Positions 35,904-44,443 of a DNA stretch of 64,000 bases are shown here, in pieces. How positions within the stretch are numbered: the first letter of the stretch is position 1; every line of letters starts with the position of its first letter. The stretch spans positions 666,410 through 730,409 of the forward strand of contig NZ_KV813675.1 of the NCBI RefSeq assembly GCF_001813675.1, given 5' to 3'. The position numbers were made by a program, and so were the translations under genes. The notes below the pieces were generated by a model. That model saw only the letters and a program-made list of their open reading frames with translations. It had not been told where the DNA came from and did no database searches. This stretch comes from Streptococcus sp. HMSC078D09 (lineage in GTDB: Bacteria > Bacillota > Bacilli > Lactobacillales > Streptococcaceae).

Positions 35904-36527
35904 ATGAAGATTTTAGTCATCAACGGGCATCCGGATAAGGAAAGTTACTGTCAGGCTATTTTTCAAACCATTGTCGAAACTATTGACTTAAATCGCCACG
36001 AGCTTAAAGTGATCAATCTCAATGAAGAGGACTTTGATCCTGTTCTTCGCTATGGTTATCGAAAGCGGATGGAGGAAGATTCCTTTATCCTTCGTTCTCA
36101 AGAATGGATCCAGTGGGCGGATCACCTGATCTTTGTCTATCCCATCTGGTGGAGTAGTATGCCGAGTCTCATGAAAGGTTGGATTGATCGGGTCTTTACG
36201 CCGGGGATTGCCTACTCAGCCAATGATCAGGGAAGTTTTATCTGGAATTACCTGAGAGGCAAGCAATTCAAGAAGTTGCTCAAAGGGAAAACGGCCAGTA
36301 TTTATGCGACCTCCATGGCGCCTACTTGGTGGTACAAGATCTTTTCAGGCCCTCTCAACATTCCGGATAGTTACGGCATCTCTGTTTTGAAGAATGCCGT
36401 ATTGAACCACTGTGGGATCAAAACCAAGCGCGTCTGCATCTTGGGAGAAGTCGGCCGGGATGTGAACACCGCTAGCATGCGGGAGAAGCATCTTCAAAAG
36501 GTAGCAGCAGAAGTGAAAAAACTTTGA
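35904..36527 (+). CDS. NAD(P)H-dependent oxidoreductase, flavodoxin-like fold
   Basis: A 207-residue protein of the NQO1/MdaB-like family: KILVINGHPDKESYCQAI binds FMN or FAD phosphate, HLIFVYPIWWSSMPSLMKGWIDRVFTPGIAY contacts the isoalloxazine (IWWSSMPSLMKGW is diagnostic), and GKTASIYATSMAP follows. Likely two-electron quinone or xenobiotic reductase. AAGGAGAAG precedes the ATG. No clear partners nearby. Confidence 0.87.
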   Translation: MKILVINGHPDKESYCQAIFQTIVETIDLNRHELKVINLNEEDFDPVLRYGYRKRMEEDSFILRSQEWIQWADHLIFVYPIWWSSMPSLMKGWIDRVFTPGIAYSANDQGSFIWNYLRGKQFKKLLKGKTASIYATSMAPTWWYKIFSGPLNIPDSYGISVLKNAVLNHCGIKTKRVCILGEVGRDVNTASMREKHLQKVAAEVKKL

Positions 36528-36630
36528 TCCTGTTCTTGTCTTTGTTGGGTGAGTTTAGGTAAGAAGTTGTATTCTAAACGGATGTTGGATAAAATAGGAA
36601 TAAAATCTATAGGAAATAGGGTAAATAAAT

Positions 36631-36984
36631 ATGTTTCTATTTATGTATATGATCTATGTCATCTATTCCATTTCACAACTGAAAAGAGAAGATAAAACGG
36701 TCTCTCTTTTTACGAAGATTGTCGTTTATAGTTTATTGGTTTTATCATTGGTTAAGATCTATTTCGGCTTAGTGGCATTTATATTTTCCCCTTTACCACT
36801 AATTGGTTCTATAGTTTCTTTTGCTCTTGGCGGTATGAGACTCGTTCTTAGAATAGTTATAGCTCTTAGCTTACTTTTATTATCGCTAAGTCTATTTTTA
36901 GATAGTAAAAAAAATGATCCGGATGCGCCTCTAATTGATCATTGGCTCCGGTTAGGTTATCATTTTCTGTTGATGTTTCTTTAG
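36631..36984 (+). CDS. Small integral membrane protein, unknown function
   Basis: A 117-residue protein, strongly hydrophobic, with about three to four membrane helices (residues about 1-15, 25-48, 52-90) and a short charged segment KREDKTVS. I recognise no family. It is AT-rich and lies 42 bases before another unknown membrane protein on the same strand; the two may form a small accessory pair. The ribosome site (AGGAAATAGGG) is distant and modest. Confidence 0.6.
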   Translation: MFLFMYMIYVIYSISQLKREDKTVSLFTKIVVYSLLVLSLVKIYFGLVAFIFSPLPLIGSIVSFALGGMRLVLRIVIALSLLLLSLSLFLDSKKNDPDAPLIDHWLRLGYHFLLMFL

Positions 36985-37026
36985 GAGATCCAGTTTAATC
37001 CAATTATTACGAAGGGGAGACCTAAC

Positions 37027-37458
37027 ATGAGAAAGTATTTGAACATGTTTCGGATCCTGTATCTGATTCTGTTGCTTTTTGTTCTTGTGAACTTTATATT
37101 GAGCTTCTATGGTTATGCCTTTACACCACTTCTTTGGAATCCCTGGCTGTATCTAGGAGCTGTGACGGCTTTTAGTCACATCTGGTATCGCTTCTATCGA
37201 AAACATGCTCCAAATTGGAAGAACCTTGTTAGTGTTCTTTTGGGTCTCTTTGCTATGGTGATCCTAGTATTATTCATTGTGTTGTTCTTTACCTTTGATG
37301 GTCATGGTCTGGTAACGATTCACTCGGAGTATTATTTAAAAGAGAAGTCAATTGTCTTTCAGAGAGGTTCCCTTTTAGATGCCTTTGATGAATACCATGA
37401 GCTGGTAAATCCCTTTGTGATGAAGAAAGAGGTAAAGAAAAAAGTTTATTTTGATTAA
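37027..37458 (+). CDS. Membrane protein with extracytoplasmic or cytoplasmic tail, unknown function
   Basis: A 143-residue protein with three predicted membrane helices (ILYLILLLFVLVNFILSF; the YLGAVTAF region; LLGLFAMVILVLFIVLFF) and a C-terminal tail of about 45 residues (HSEYYLKEKSIVFQRG...). No family recognised. AAGGGGAGA precedes the ATG. It is likely co-transcribed with the preceding membrane protein and possibly mutX 27 bases further on. Confidence 0.62.
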   Translation: MRKYLNMFRILYLILLLFVLVNFILSFYGYAFTPLLWNPWLYLGAVTAFSHIWYRFYRKHAPNWKNLVSVLLGLFAMVILVLFIVLFFTFDGHGLVTIHSEYYLKEKSIVFQRGSLLDAFDEYHELVNPFVMKKEVKKKVYFD

Positions 37459-37484
37459 TTGTTACCATCATAGAAAGGAAATTT

Positions 37485-37955
37485 ATGTCACGCGCAACAT
37501 CTACTGTACTTACCAATCTTTGTTTGGTGGAAGATCCTAAAAATGGAAAAGTAGTCCTCCAATACCGCTCGCCAGAGCGTTACAAAAAATGGTCTGGCTA
37601 TGCCTTTCCTGGAGGTCATATCGAGGAAGGAGAAAGTCTTGCAGAATCCGTCATTCGTGAAGTTTACGAAGAGACAGGACTGACAATTGCAGATCCAAAA
37701 CTCGTCGCAGTCAAAGACTGGCCCCTAGACGATGGAGGTCGCTATATTGTCTTTTGCTATAAGGCAACAAGATTCTCAGGCCAGCTCAGATCATCTGAAG
37801 AAGGAGAAGTTTCTTGGGTTGAGAAAGACCAATTAGATCAGTTGGACTTGTCCTACGACATGCTTCCTCTGCTGGAAGTGATGGAAGACCCAAATTTGTC
37901 TGAGTTCTATTATCGCAAACGGACAGACGATGATTGGGAAAAATTAAGATTTTAA
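37485..37955 (+). CDS. mutX: NUDIX hydrolase, 8-oxo-dGTP diphosphatase MutX type
   Basis: A 156-residue Nudix enzyme. The Nudix box GHIEEGESLAESVIREVYEE followed by TGL is complete (about residues 45-67). In S. pneumoniae the corresponding MutX, encoded near uvrB, removes 8-oxo-dGTP from the nucleotide pool to prevent transversions; the neighbourhood is similar here. GAAAGGAAA precedes the ATG. The stop is followed within a few bases by repeat copy C. Confidence 0.88.
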   Translation: MSRATSTVLTNLCLVEDPKNGKVVLQYRSPERYKKWSGYAFPGGHIEEGESLAESVIREVYEETGLTIADPKLVAVKDWPLDDGGRYIVFCYKATRFSGQLRSSEEGEVSWVEKDQLDQLDLSYDMLPLLEVMEDPNLSEFYYRKRTDDDWEKLRF

Positions 37956-37959
37956 GCAA

Positions 37960-38140
37960 AGGAGGCTGGGACAAAAGTCCTAGCCTCTCAATTGATTTTT
38001 GGATTGTTGAGCAAGACGCAGTGGTTGAGTGGGCTCTCTACGCTGATTTCATCAGCTTTTACAGCCCTACTCAACTGTGCGGAGGTGGGACGACGAAATC
38101 GAATTCTAACGAATGACCGATTTCTGTCTCACTCTCTTTT
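37960..38140 (+). repeat. Palindromic intergenic repeat, copy C
   Basis: Third copy of the element at 9752, same orientation. It differs from copy A by a few substitutions and single-base indels (for example one A missing at the top of the central stem). It begins four bases after the mutX stop; its first hairpin (GGAGGCTGGGAC/GTCCTAGCCTC) can serve as the mutX terminator. Confidence 0.85.
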
Positions 38141-38181
38141 TGGCTTGTAAGGTAAAAGAAGTAAGAATATTCCATTCGTGC

Positions 38182-38210
38182 TTGAATCTGCTCAGAAAAA
38201 GTACTATAGT
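38182..38210 (+). promoter_or_regulatory. Promoter of the small-peptide ABC cassette
   Basis: TTGAAT (38182-38187) and TATAGT (38205-38210) are spaced by 17 bases. The predicted start near 38217 leaves a leader of about 50 bases before the 46-codon gene. Confidence 0.6.
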
Positions 38211-38266
38211 ATAAGCATAAAATACAATTGTAATCTTTCATACTGTGAATAGAAAGAAGGCAAGAT

Positions 38267-38407
38267 ATGAAATTACAATTTAGAATCCTTATAGGAATTT
38301 GCTTCTTGATCGGTGCCTTAGTCTTTGCCTTTCAAAAGGAATGGCTATACGCTTTGCTGTTGCTTTTGGTTGGGGCTTCTTACCTTTATAAAGGAGTGCG
38401 TCGATGA
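38267..38407 (+). CDS. 46-residue membrane peptide heading an ABC cassette
   Basis: ATG at 38267 to TGA at 38405-38407 encodes 46 residues: a basic N-terminus (MKLQFR), a helix ILIGICFLIGALVFAF, a short loop QKEWLY, a second helix ALLLLLVGASYLY and a basic tail KGVRR. AGAAGG precedes the start. Its stop overlaps the ATG of the ABC ATPase gene (ATGA), and the ATPase ribosome site AGGAG lies inside this frame, so the two are translationally coupled. Function unknown; a small accessory subunit of the transporter is the simplest reading. Confidence 0.72.
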   Translation: MKLQFRILIGICFLIGALVFAFQKEWLYALLLLLVGASYLYKGVRR

Positions 38408-39108
38408 AGAGTGAGTGTTTAAACATCAAGGGGCTAAACGTTTGGTATAAAAAAGGCAAGCCCATTATAAAAGATACGAATTTGCTTGTACCCAATCATT
38501 CTGTAGTCGGGTTGATTGGTCGAAATGGAGCAGGGAAGACAACCTTGCTAAAAGCTTTAAGTAGTGTCTTTGATCATCGGCAGTATGCAGTTGAGACTGT
38601 TACCATAGAAGACAAGGCGACCTCTTTTCATACGAATTTCTATAAGAGCCGTACCTATACAGTTTTTACTGAAAACAATAGTTTTTTAAACTGGGATTTT
38701 GTTCACTATTTTAATTTTGTCTGTCGTTTGTATCATCGAAAGAGAGATGATACGTTATTACAGGACTTGATTTCAGGATTCCATTTTGAAGAATTTCTCA
38801 ACACCGATATCGGTAGTTTGTCAACGGGAAATAAGAAGAAAGTCTTCTTGATCACAGCTTTTTATCTCAAACCTCCCCTCCTTATTTTGGACGAACCATT
38901 TGATGGCCTTGATTTTGATGCGACAGAATTTCTATATGGTTTGCTATTGCAGTATAAAGAAGAAGGCTCTATTCTGATGAGTTCGCATATTGCAGAGAGT
39001 ATCGTTCGGGTCTGTGAAACAGCTTATCCTATTGAAGATGGTCACCTAGACGCGATCGAATCGAATTTAGAAGATTGGTTTCATGACGTCAATCGTCAGA
39101 GGGGGTAG
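38404..39108 (+). CDS. ABC transporter ATPase
   Basis: A 234-residue ATPase. Walker A GRNGAGKTTLLKAL near residue 39, signature SLSTGNKKKVFLI (a variant of LSGGQ), Walker B LLILDEPFDGLDFD and H-loop MSSHIAES are present. It resembles ATPases of ABC-2-type exporters. It overlaps the 46-residue peptide gene and is followed three bases later by the permease. Substrate unknown; such cassettes are used for peptide or bacteriocin handling or immunity. Confidence 0.85.
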   Translation: MKSECLNIKGLNVWYKKGKPIIKDTNLLVPNHSVVGLIGRNGAGKTTLLKALSSVFDHRQYAVETVTIEDKATSFHTNFYKSRTYTVFTENNSFLNWDFVHYFNFVCRLYHRKRDDTLLQDLISGFHFEEFLNTDIGSLSTGNKKKVFLITAFYLKPPLLILDEPFDGLDFDATEFLYGLLLQYKEEGSILMSSHIAESIVRVCETAYPIEDGHLDAIESNLEDWFHDVNRQRG

Positions 39109-39111
39109 AGC

Positions 39112-40209
39112 ATGCTACTAGCAATTTTTAGAGATTTGGTGTCCAAAAATCGGCTCTTCTTGTTCTTGACTTCCTTAGCCTTTGCTCTTTATTACCATCT
39201 TGTTGGAGCAAAATTTTCTACGAGCTTTCAAGTCTTGCTGATTAGTACGGCTATTGTTACTGCTCTATCAACCTTTCAATTACTCTATTCCTACTTTTCG
39301 ATGGATAGGGTCCAGGCCTACTACCAGCTTCCCTTGTCTCTCAATCGTTTTAAAGGGTCTTTTCTGACGGTAACCTTTCTTCTCAATTTACTAGAGCGCG
39401 TGCTGTTATTGATCCTCTTTTTAGGAGTCAGGTTAGACCTGCTACAATCCTTTAAGCTGGTCCTCCTTTCTTTACTGGTGGTATTGAGTGTGTTTTATGT
39501 CTTTATCCAGTTCAATACCAGGCCTAGTTTTCTAGGAGGAGTGCTCATTTCTGTAACGACTGTTCTTACAGTATCTTCTTTATGGGTCCAACAAGTGTCC
39601 TATATGATCTTCCTTTCAGCCCTCGTTACTGTCTTTATTTTTAAAAATGAGGACTTGATCGCGATTTCAAAACATGATCAGCTGCTCGTTTCAAAGAGAA
39701 GAAGTGGCAATTATTTTTGGATTTCCTTGTTTCAAGAGCGCTATTTTTCCATCAATTTTGTCTTTACTCTCATCTTCCTCCTTCTCATTCTGATACAGGA
39801 TTATGATGCTCCTTTAAAAATCATCATCCTGTTAACGATTGCTTCTGTCAATACGCCATTAACCACTCTCATTTCCGCTGATAAAGATTTGATCGATCAT
39901 GTTAAGTCTCTTCCTAAGAGTCGGTTCTTTTACCTGATGTATTACCGTGTATTGCTGACCTATTTCCTATCTGTGAATCTATTTGTTGCTCTTTTATTAA
40001 AAATGGTGGTCATGCCTGACTTGGGGATTCTATTTCTACTAGGAGTGATGCTTCTAGCAGTAGTGGAAGCTGTTTTGCACTTACTTATTGAAATCTATTT
40101 TCCTTTAAGAAAATGGAATTTAAAGAGAGAATGTTGGAAGCATCCAAGAAAATACATTGTTCCTAGTATCGTCTTCTTACTTAGTTGGAGTCTCCTTTTC
40201 TGCTTCTAA
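39112..40209 (+). CDS. ABC transporter permease, unassigned family
   Basis: A 365-residue protein with about ten to twelve hydrophobic segments and few charged loops (SKHDQLLVSKRRSGN; LISADKDLIDHVKSLPKS). I do not recognise a named family, but its place directly after the ATPase and its topology identify it as the membrane partner. GAGGGGGTAGAGC precedes the ATG. It ends the three-gene cassette. Confidence 0.78.
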   Translation: MLLAIFRDLVSKNRLFLFLTSLAFALYYHLVGAKFSTSFQVLLISTAIVTALSTFQLLYSYFSMDRVQAYYQLPLSLNRFKGSFLTVTFLLNLLERVLLLILFLGVRLDLLQSFKLVLLSLLVVLSVFYVFIQFNTRPSFLGGVLISVTTVLTVSSLWVQQVSYMIFLSALVTVFIFKNEDLIAISKHDQLLVSKRRSGNYFWISLFQERYFSINFVFTLIFLLLILIQDYDAPLKIIILLTIASVNTPLTTLISADKDLIDHVKSLPKSRFFYLMYYRVLLTYFLSVNLFVALLLKMVVMPDLGILFLLGVMLLAVVEAVLHLLIEIYFPLRKWNLKRECWKHPRKYIVPSIVFLLSWSLLFCF

Positions 40210-40292
40210 GGAATTGCCCCTTTGCTTGTATCTGCTTCTTAATTGTAGTATGATAGAGGAGTTGAAAAGATGCTAGAAAAGGTGGCAAGTAT

Positions 40293-40697
40293 ATGAAAGA
40301 TTTTCACTTTGATGCAATTGCTGCATTTGAAAATTATGAAATCGAAAAGATGAGAGATGGCCATGTAGTGGTGACAACCAAGGTCGTGGAATCCTCGCTC
40401 AATTATTATGGAAATGCGCATGGAGGCTATCTCTTTACCCTGTGTGACCAAGTCAGTGGCTTGGTCGTGGTTTCTCAAGGGGTCGATGGGGTGACCTTGC
40501 AATCCTCGATCAATTACTTGAAAGCAGGGCGTCTGGGGGATGTCCTTACGATCCATGGCGAATGTGTCCACAGTGGACGGACGACTAGAGTTGTGGATGT
40601 CGATATTACCAATCAAGACGGAGCCAATGTCTGCAAGGCAACCTTTACGATGTTTGTTACGGGAGTGAGAGATGAATCCGCACAAGTACGCATTTAA
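40293..40697 (+). CDS. PaaI-type hotdog-fold thioesterase
   Basis: A 134-residue hotdog-fold protein: NYYGNAHGGYLFTLCDQVSGL is the active-site helix region (HGGxxxxLxD), and INYLKAGRLGDVLTIHGECVHSGRTTRVVDVDI is the core sheet. Probably hydrolyses an acyl-CoA; substrate unknown. GGTGG precedes the ATG. The stop overlaps the following HAD gene by 26 bases, so the two are co-translated. Confidence 0.87.
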   Translation: MKDFHFDAIAAFENYEIEKMRDGHVVVTTKVVESSLNYYGNAHGGYLFTLCDQVSGLVVVSQGVDGVTLQSSINYLKAGRLGDVLTIHGECVHSGRTTRVVDVDITNQDGANVCKATFTMFVTGVRDESAQVRI

Positions 40698-41424
40698 AAA
40701 CTATATTTTTGATTTTTATGGAACCTTGGTCGACATCGAAACGGATGAGTCGAGTCCCATTTTATGGGATACCATGGCTCAGATCTACCAATCCTACGGG
40801 GCAAGTTACACAGGAGAAGGTCTGCGCCTGCGTTATAAAGAGTTGGTGCAACAAGCCGAAGAAGACTTGGCTAAGGAAAAACACGTTGCCTATCCTGAGA
40901 TTGATCTGACGGTCATTTTTGTGCAATTGTATTTAGAAGGTCATCCAAGTGGGAATAGTGTTGCCCACCTCAAAGAGTGGGGGCGTTTGATTGCGCGGAC
41001 TTTCCGTGTCCTTTCTCGCAAGCGGTTGGAACTTTATCCTCATACGAAAGAAGTATTAGAGGATATGAAAGCTGCAGGTTGCCGGATCTTTCTCTTATCC
41101 AATGCCCAAGCAGAATTTACCAATCCGGAGATTGATTTGGTTGGTTTGAGAGAGCTTTTCCATGCCATTTACTTGTCGTCTGACGTAGGTATTCGCAAAC
41201 CTCAGCCAGAGTTCCTCTTGGAAGTGATGAAAGACCACCAGTTGAACCCTGAGAAAACGGTCATGGTGGGGAATGACTTTACGACAGATGTCGCTGTTGC
41301 CCAAAGTATCGGGATGGAGAGTATCTTGATCAATACCTTCCCCTACTCTGATGCTGAACTGCGCGAGAAGAATCAAGCAGGTGTGCGCGTGATTCGAGAT
41401 ATTCAAGAATTGCAGGAAGATTGA
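40672..41424 (+). CDS. HAD-superfamily hydrolase
   Basis: A 250-residue HAD-IA-type phosphatase. Motif I FDFYGTLVD (nucleophile Asp near residue 14), motif II LLSNAQ, motif III lysine in IRKPQPEFL and motif IV MVGNDFTTDV are in order, with a helical cap between I and II. Substrate unknown, probably a small phosphorylated metabolite. It begins inside the thioesterase gene with GGGAGTGAG upstream. Confidence 0.87.
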   Translation: MNPHKYAFKNYIFDFYGTLVDIETDESSPILWDTMAQIYQSYGASYTGEGLRLRYKELVQQAEEDLAKEKHVAYPEIDLTVIFVQLYLEGHPSGNSVAHLKEWGRLIARTFRVLSRKRLELYPHTKEVLEDMKAAGCRIFLLSNAQAEFTNPEIDLVGLRELFHAIYLSSDVGIRKPQPEFLLEVMKDHQLNPEKTVMVGNDFTTDVAVAQSIGMESILINTFPYSDAELREKNQAGVRVIRDIQELQED

Positions 41425-41441
41425 AAAATATGATCCATGTA

Positions 41442-41466
41442 GGGAGGCTAAGTCGCCTTCTTTTTT
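41442..41466 (+). terminator. Terminator of the thioesterase-HAD operon
   Basis: GGAGGC pairs with GCCTTC (one G-T pair) around a six-base loop, followed by six T. Confidence 0.75.
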
Positions 41467-41552
41467 ATTGAAAATGCTACAGTCGAACAGAATTTGTCAA
41501 ATTTTCGCTTTCATGGTATACTATGAAAGTTAATTTAAATAAGGAGATAAAA

Positions 41553-41888
41553 ATGAATAACTTACCAAACTGTCCAAAATGTAACTCTGAATACGTCTAT
41601 GAAGATGGAGCGCTCTTGGTGTGCCCAGAGTGTGCGTATGAATGGAACCCAGCTGAGGTCGAAGAAGAAGAAGGTGTCGTAGCGATTGACGCCAACGGAA
41701 ACAAATTGGCTGATGGCGATACAGTGACCCTGATCAAAGATTTGAAAGTCAAGGGTGCACCGAAAGATTTGAAACAAGGTACGCGCGTGAAAAACATCCG
41801 TATCGTTGAAGGAGACCACAACATCGATTGTAAGATTGATGGCTTTGGTGCAATGAAACTCAAATCAGAATTTGTGAAGAAAATCTAA
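41553..41888 (+). CDS. yjdM: Zinc-ribbon protein of the YjdM/PhnA family
   Basis: A 111-residue protein. The N-terminal zinc ribbon ([13 protein letters not shown]...VCPECAYEW, two CxxC pairs) is followed by the small SH3-like domain [22 protein letters not shown] and a C-terminal [13 protein letters not shown], diagnostic of YjdM (formerly PhnA). Despite the old name it is not required for phosphonate use in E. coli. ATG at 41553 follows AAGGAG; an upstream in-frame ATG at 41523 overlaps the likely promoter. Confidence 0.9.
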   Translation: MNNLPNCPKCNSEYVYEDGALLVCPECAYEWNPAEVEEEEGVVAIDANGNKLADGDTVTLIKDLKVKGAPKDLKQGTRVKNIRIVEGDHNIDCKIDGFGAMKLKSEFVKKI

Positions 41889-41893
41889 AGAAC

Positions 41894-41918
41894 AGAAGAA
41901 GGGTCTAGCCCCTTTTCT
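41894..41918 (+). terminator. yjdM terminator
   Basis: GAAGAAGGG and CCCCTTTTC pair around TCTAG, followed by TTTC. It lies just after the stop codon and just before the next gene. Confidence 0.65.
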
Positions 41919-41932
41919 TTCAGGAGAATACT

Positions 41933-42568
41933 ATGAAATTCAAACTATTATTTAGCTATCGTTTTCTATTGTTTATCTTAAGTGTGCTCGGTGTTTATCT
42001 GCAATTGACCAAACATGGTGGCTTTGGGATGATGCTTTATTACACCATTTTATCCAACATGTTGGTCATGTTCTTTATGGGAGACATGGTTTGGCGCATG
42101 CTTCGTGGTCGTTCGACCCAGACTCAGGGATACCTTCGTATGAAAGGCGCAGTTACCATGTCCATTATGATCACCTGTGTCATCTACCACTTTATGTTGG
42201 CGCCTCTTGCGACACCAGAGAAGTTTTATCGTTTGGAAAACTTCCTCTGTCATTACATCGTTCCTTTGATGTTCTTCTTTGATACCCTAGTGATTGATAA
42301 AGCCAAGCAATACCGTAAGCTCGATCCCTTCCTTTGGACATCGATTCCCCTGGCTTACATGCTCTTTGCCCTTCTCAATGGATTGGTCTTGAAGTGGCCA
42401 ATTCCAGGTGCAAAAGATAGTCCCTTTGCCTATTTCTTTATCAATGTTAATAAATACGGCTGGGCCTTTGTTGGAAAATGGGTGGTGATCATCTTTATCG
42501 CTTACCTCTTGGCTGGCTATGTGCTCTATGGGATCAAAAATATCAAGCGAAAATCGGCCGTTTCTTAG
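41933..42568 (+). CDS. Pr6Pr family membrane protein
   Basis: A 211-residue integral membrane protein with six hydrophobic segments. YYTILSNMLVMFFMGDM, CVIYHFMLAPLA, NFLCHYIVPLMFFFDTLVID and YFFINVNKYGW match the pattern of Pr6Pr (FAR-17a/AIG1-like) membrane proteins, whose mammalian relatives hydrolyse fatty-acid esters of hydroxy fatty acids. The conserved Thr/Asn and His of that family may be in TILSN and CHYIVP. Bacterial role unknown. CAGGAG precedes the ATG. Confidence 0.8.
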   Translation: MKFKLLFSYRFLLFILSVLGVYLQLTKHGGFGMMLYYTILSNMLVMFFMGDMVWRMLRGRSTQTQGYLRMKGAVTMSIMITCVIYHFMLAPLATPEKFYRLENFLCHYIVPLMFFFDTLVIDKAKQYRKLDPFLWTSIPLAYMLFALLNGLVLKWPIPGAKDSPFAYFFINVNKYGWAFVGKWVVIIFIAYLLAGYVLYGIKNIKRKSAVS

Positions 42569-42637
42569 TAAAAACCGAACGTTATTCGGACAAAAAGTCG
42601 AGTTTTTAAATTTTTTTGAAAAATGTTGAGTTTTTTC

Positions 42638-42666
42638 TTGCATGTCGTTTGAAACTGTGATATAGT
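42638..42666 (+). promoter_or_regulatory. pyr operon promoter
   Basis: TTGCAT (42638-42643) and TATAGT (42661-42666) are spaced by 17 bases. The predicted start is about ten bases before the PyrR-binding stem. Confidence 0.7.
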
Positions 42667-42683
42667 TATCTCAATTAAATAAA

Positions 42684-42811
42684 TCCTTTAATCCTGTCCC
42701 GTGAGGCAGGCAAGGAGACTGTGAAAAACAATGGCTAGGACCATAGGGCGAGACTCTATCCTCTTAGACCATTCATTTGCTGAACCTCCTTGAAAAAGGA
42801 GGTTTTTCTTT
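42684..42811 (+). promoter_or_regulatory. PyrR-binding leader and attenuator
   Basis: The anti-antiterminator at 42684-42717 has a lower stem CCTT/AAGG, an upper stem CCTG/CAGG and the loop TCCCGTGAGG, as in PyrR-bound pyr leaders. A perfect terminator hairpin follows (AACCTCCTT/AAGGAGGTT, 42783-42803) with TTTCTTTT. When UMP or UTP is plentiful, PyrR would hold the first stem and allow termination. This is classical pyr attenuation; the sequence supports it well. Confidence 0.88.
42731..42793 (+). CDS. Possible 20-residue leader peptide in the pyr attenuator
   Basis: ATG at 42731 opens a frame of 20 codons (MARTIGRDSILLDHSFAEPP) that stops inside the terminator stem at 42791-42793. An AGGAG lies 13 bases upstream, rather far. 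If translated, ribosomes would cover the antiterminator and the terminator's 5' arm and so affect attenuation. Could well be chance. Confidence 0.25.
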   Translation: MARTIGRDSILLDHSFAEPP

Positions 42812-42830
42812 TACAACTAAGGAGGACTGA

Positions 42831-43349
42831 ATGAAAACCAAAGAAGTCGTTGATGATTTGACGATGAAACGGGCCATTACCCGGATCACCTACGAAATCA
42901 TTGAACGAAACAAAGATTTGAGCCAGATTGTACTGGTGGGGATCAAGACGCGTGGAGTTTACATCGCTCGCCGGATCCAAGAACGCCTCTCTCAGCTGGA
43001 ACAAATCGATGTCCCTGTAGCAGAACTAGATACCAAGCCTTTCCGAGATGACATGAAGGCGACTGAGGATACGACGGTCTTACCAGTTGATATCGCTCAT
43101 AGAGAAGTCATTTTGATCGATGATGTCCTCTATACAGGTCGCACGATACGCGCTGCCATTGACAATCTGGTCAGTCACGGTCGTCCTGCTCGAGTGAGTC
43201 TGGCGGTTCTAGTCGACCGTGGGCATCGGGAGTTGCCGATTCGTCCGGACTTTGTTGGGAAAAATATCCCGACAAGTAAGTCAGAGGAAATCATTGTCGA
43301 GATGGTGGAGCTAGACGGTCAAGACCGCGTCCTCATCAAAGAAGCTTAA
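42831..43349 (+). CDS. pyrR: PyrR bifunctional regulator and uracil phosphoribosyltransferase
   Basis: A 172-residue RNA-binding regulator with a PRTase fold. [19 protein letters not shown] is the PRPP-binding loop, [13 protein letters not shown] and [19 protein letters not shown] are conserved. It binds the leader just upstream in response to uridine nucleotides. AAGGAGG precedes the ATG, 20 bases after the attenuator. First gene of the pyr operon. Confidence 0.95.
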   Translation: MKTKEVVDDLTMKRAITRITYEIIERNKDLSQIVLVGIKTRGVYIARRIQERLSQLEQIDVPVAELDTKPFRDDMKATEDTTVLPVDIAHREVILIDDVLYTGRTIRAAIDNLVSHGRPARVSLAVLVDRGHRELPIRPDFVGKNIPTSKSEEIIVEMVELDGQDRVLIKEA

Positions 43350-43395
43350 ACAAATTGTAAACTATTTGCATTCACATTATAAAAGGAGAATCAAC

Positions 43396-44319
43396 ATGTC
43401 TGAAAATCAAATCGCTCTTAAAAACCTTGTCTCAATGGAAACTCTTACCAATGAAGAAGTAATGGCATTGATCAAACGTGGGATTGAGTTCAAAAACGGA
43501 GCTAAAGCATCCTACGAAGACCAACACATCATCTCAAACCTTTTCTTTGAACCTTCAACTCGTACCCACAAAGCCTTTGAAGTGGCAGAGTTGAAATTGG
43601 GATGTGATCTCCTTGACTTTGATGTGAAGACAAGTTCTGTGAACAAAGGGGAAACACTTTACGATACCATCTTGACCATGTCAGCTCTTGGTGTAGATGT
43701 CTGCGTCATCCGTCACCCTGAAGTGGACTACTACAAAGAATTGGTTGAAAGCCCAACGATCACAGCCTCTATCGTCAACGGTGGGGACGGTTCAGGTCAA
43801 CACCCAAGCCAAAGCTTGCTTGATTTGATGACCATCTACCAAGAATTCGGTCACTTTGATGGCTTGAAAGTTTGTATCGCTGGGGACTTGGATCACTCAC
43901 GTGTGGCAAAATCAAATATGCAAATCTTGAAACGTTTGGGAGCAACCCTCTACTTTGCAGGTCCAGATGAATGGAGAAGTGCGGAATTTGAAGATTATGG
44001 AACCTTCGTCACTATCGATGAAGTCATTGAAGAAGTAGATGTGATGATGTTCTTGCGTGTACAACACGAACGTCATGATTACGAATCACTCTTCTCTAAA
44101 GAAAACTACCACCGTCTTCATGGTTTGACTCAAGAACGTTATGACCGTATGAAAGATACAGCGATCTTGATGCACCCAGCACCAGTCAACCGTGACGTTG
44201 AAATTGCGGACCACTTGGTAGAAGCTCCTAAATCACGTATCGTAGAACAAATGACCAATGGTGTCTTTGTCCGTATGGCCATCATTGAAGCCGTCCTTAA
44301 AGGTCGCGGTGCAAAATAA
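43396..44319 (+). CDS. pyrB: Aspartate carbamoyltransferase
   Basis: A 307-residue catalytic chain that joins carbamoyl phosphate to aspartate. [20 protein letters not shown] (carbamoyl-phosphate site), [12 protein letters not shown] (mobile loop Lys), [44 protein letters not shown] and [12 protein letters not shown] are all intact, so it should be active. ATG at 43396 follows AAGGAG. Its substrate must come from a working carbamoyl-phosphate synthetase or another source, which the next two genes appear unable to supply. Confidence 0.95.
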   Translation: MSENQIALKNLVSMETLTNEEVMALIKRGIEFKNGAKASYEDQHIISNLFFEPSTRTHKAFEVAELKLGCDLLDFDVKTSSVNKGETLYDTILTMSALGVDVCVIRHPEVDYYKELVESPTITASIVNGGDGSGQHPSQSLLDLMTIYQEFGHFDGLKVCIAGDLDHSRVAKSNMQILKRLGATLYFAGPDEWRSAEFEDYGTFVTIDEVIEEVDVMMFLRVQHERHDYESLFSKENYHRLHGLTQERYDRMKDTAILMHPAPVNRDVEIADHLVEAPKSRIVEQMTNGVFVRMAIIEAVLKGRGAK

Positions 44320-44338
44320 GATAACTGACAATTCATTG

Positions 44339-44395
44339 AAAGGAAAGAAAGAGGACAGAGTAGACAGCTACATGGAATCTGACTTTCCTTTTTTT
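44339..44395 (+). terminator. Terminator between pyrB and the carA-like gene
   Basis: AAAGGAAAG (44339-44347) pairs with CTTTCCTTT (44383-44391) across a 35-base loop, and seven T in total close it. The 124-base pyrB-carA gap is large for an operon. A possible weak promoter (CTGACT 44379-44384, TATGAT 44403-44408) overlaps the hairpin. Confidence 0.6.
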
Positions 44396-44443
44396 GAGGA
44401 ACTATGATAAAATTGGACTAGTGAAAAAGAAGGGAGGGGTTCG

